The position numbers were made by a program, and so were the translations under genes. The notes below the pieces were generated by a model that ran no database searches, was not told the DNA's origin, and saw only the letters and a program-made list of their open reading frames with translations. Below, piece by piece: positions 5,861-7,320 of a stretch of DNA of 7,320 bases. Every line of letters begins with the position of its first letter. The stretch's first letter is position 1. The stretch is from Defluviitaleaceae bacterium (GTDB lineage: Bacteria; Bacillota_A; Clostridia; Lachnospirales; WQUN01), in assembly GCA_009779525.1 (NCBI GenBank), contig WREB01000053.1, positions 1 to 7,320 of the forward strand, read 5' to 3'.

Positions 5861-7320
5861 ATGGGTTATTTGGGAATCGACCTCGGCACGACCAATTCGG
5901 CCGCGATAATCTACAACGACAAGCTTGACAGCCTCGACGTGGTTAAAGTCGACGGAACGGACGAAATTCTGCCTTCCGTGGTCAGCTACACCGACGAGGG
6001 GGTGATCGTCGGCGCCGAGGCGAAGTCCGGCGCGATCATCTATCCCGAAAACACCGTGATTTCAATTAAGCGGATGATGGGCTCGGGCGACAAGCTCGTC
6101 GCCGGCGGCGCGGAGAGAACGCCCGAGGAGATAAGCTCCGAGATACTGCGCAAGCTCAAGCGCGCCGCGGAGGAACAGTCCGGCGAGGCTTTCGACGAGG
6201 TCGTCGTGACGCATCCCGCGTACTTCAACGACAGGCAGATATACGCGACGAGGCAGGCGGGCCTGCTCGCCGGCTTCAAAAACGTCTACCTGCTTTCCGA
6301 ACCGCTTTCGGCCGCGATCGAGTACGGCTACAGGCAGGCGTACGCCCAGACGCTTCTGGTGTACGACTTAGGCGGCGGGACGTTCGACGCGTGCGTGCTG
6401 CAGGTATCGCAGGACGAAAACGGGCAGGAAATATTCCAGGAGCTCTCCGACGTAGGCGACATGAACCTCGGCGGCGACGATTTCGATTCGGAAATCATCC
6501 GCTGGATGAAGGCGAAGTTCCTCGAGGCTAACGGAATCGACCTCGACGCGCAAGACACGTCCGAGCGCAAGCGGGTGATGCAGAAGCTGAAGCACGAAGC
6601 CGAGCAAACCAAGAAGAAACTGTCCGGCACGAACAAGACCGTAGTAAGGATAAACCCGCTCGTCATCTCGGACGGCGTCCCAAAGAACTTAAACGCCGAA
6701 ATAACCCGCGAAGAATTTGAGGCGCTGATACGCAAGTACGTCGACCGAAGCCGCGACATCGTGGAGGAAGCGCTAAACCGCGCGGGCAAGCACGCGGACG
6801 AGATTTCGAAGGTCATACTCGTCGGCGGCTCGACCCTGATACCGATGGTGAAGCGCATGGTCGCGGGCTTCATAAAGGAGCCGTACCGCGCGACCGACCC
6901 CGCGAAAAGCGTCGCGATGGGCGCGTCGATATATAACTACCTGATACACCTGCCGAACAGCAACGTCAAGGTCGGGCAGATCACGCGCCAGATCTTCGGG
7001 ACGGAAGCCGTAACCAACATCGCCACGATGGAGCGCGGGCTTATCCCGATAATCCCGATGGGGAGCCCGATACCGATTAGGTTTTCCGACAGCAATTTCG
7101 CGAGCATGTCGGGCGCGTCGAGGGTCAACGTCGACGTCTACCAGTGGGAGGCGCGCCACGAGGCCGAGAAAAAATACATCGGCACCGTAGGTCTCGCCGG
7201 CCTTTCCGGCGCGACCCAGCTCGAGATTACGTACGCGATCGACGAAAACAACATCTTCGAGGTTTACGTCCGCGACATGGCGACCGGAAGGACCGAACGC
7301 GCCGAATTCGACAGGACGCA
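5861..7320 (+). CDS. DnaK-like Hsp70 chaperone (3' partial)
   Basis: An Hsp70 with a complete nucleotide-binding domain, cut by the right edge after 486 codons. Landmarks: GIDLGTTNS (5-13); catalytic Lys70 in SIKRMMG; THPAYFND (117-124); SEPLSAAIEYG (146-156); YDLGGGTFD (168-176, Thr174); NLGGDDFD (202-209); TREEFEALI (282-290); and VGGSTLIP (321-328). The beta substrate-binding domain begins near 393 (GLIPIIPMGSPIPI) and continues through YQWEARH, GLAGLSG and EITYAIDENNIFEVYVRD, parallel to DnaK's IEVTFDIDANGILxVSAxD. Between them, where DnaK has the DVLLLDVTPLSLG linker, the protein has SNVKVGQITRQIFG, so the conserved hydrophobic linker is missing. Like Bacillota DnaK, it lacks the proteobacterial insertion after the Lys segment. 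It is the closest of the three to standard DnaK, but the linker and neighbours argue for a specialised paralogue, so I give no gene symbol. Any lid would lie beyond the window. Confidence 0.92.
   Translation, partial: MGYLGIDLGTTNSAAIIYNDKLDSLDVVKVDGTDEILPSVVSYTDEGVIVGAEAKSGAIIYPENTVISIKRMMGSGDKLVAGGAERTPEEISSEILRKLKRAAEEQSGEAFDEVVVTHPAYFNDRQIYATRQAGLLAGFKNVYLLSEPLSAAIEYGYRQAYAQTLLVYDLGGGTFDACVLQVSQDENGQEIFQELSDVGDMNLGGDDFDSEIIRWMKAKFLEANGIDLDAQDTSERKRVMQKLKHEAEQTKKKLSGTNKTVVRINPLVISDGVPKNLNAEITREEFEALIRKYVDRSRDIVEEALNRAGKHADEISKVILVGGSTLIPMVKRMVAGFIKEPYRATDPAKSVAMGASIYNYLIHLPNSNVKVGQITRQIFGTEAVTNIATMERGLIPIIPMGSPIPIRFSDSNFASMSGASRVNVDVYQWEARHEAEKKYIGTVGLAGLSGATQLEITYAIDENNIFEVYVRDMATGRTERAEFDRT

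Noticed and set aside
6328..6873. Antisense open frame of 181 codons within the DnaK-like gene
   Set aside because: The sense strand carries textbook Hsp70 motifs throughout; the antisense product is low-complexity Ser/Arg-rich.

Overview
The window is one densely packed plus-strand gene cluster with six reading frames and no intergenic gap longer than about 25 bases. The order is a GrpE-head protein (5' end cut by the window), a degenerate Hsp70-like protein, a second Hsp70 with an intact ATPase core, a QueG-like double [4Fe-4S] protein, a GNAT acetyltransferase, and a third Hsp70/DnaK-like protein (3' end cut by the window). No terminator-like hairpin or obvious promoter was seen between genes. 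Stops and starts abut (4357/4358) or overlap (ATGA at 5308-5311), so the genes are probably co-transcribed and partly coupled in translation.

The theme is a chaperone machine that differs from the usual hrcA-grpE-dnaK-dnaJ operon. The first gene ends in a recognisable GrpE beta-domain, the nucleotide-exchange head that acts on Hsp70, but carries more than 300 residues of unfamiliar, largely helical sequence before it. The next two genes are diverged tandem paralogues sharing an N-terminal extension of about 20 residues, a common domain plan and several identical short segments. In the first paralogue the phosphate-binding and catalytic residues are replaced; in the second they are kept. Both stop after a compact beta-type substrate-binding region and lack the helical lid. 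The last gene has a textbook Hsp70 nucleotide-binding domain and the start of a beta substrate domain, but its interdomain linker is not the usual leucine-rich one. A GrpE-like exchanger, a putative pseudo-ATPase Hsp70 and two apparently active Hsp70s in one transcription unit suggest a dedicated chaperone system whose client is not evident. No J-domain protein is visible in the window.

The two central genes (QueG-like and GNAT) are not chaperones. The QueG-like protein keeps all eight cluster cysteines but appears to lack the acidic motif seen before the conserved glycine motif in true QueG, so a redox role other than queuosine synthesis is plausible. Their link to the chaperones is only positional.

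Organism: a GC-rich bacterium (mostly G/C-ending codons, yet ATA, AGG and TTA are used freely). The two intact Hsp70s lack the insertion of about 25 residues found after the catalytic-lysine segment in proteobacterial DnaK. This fits a Bacillota-type or other monoderm-like lineage, but taxonomy cannot be fixed from this window. About 70 bases inside the first gene (191-260) are much more AT-rich than the rest.
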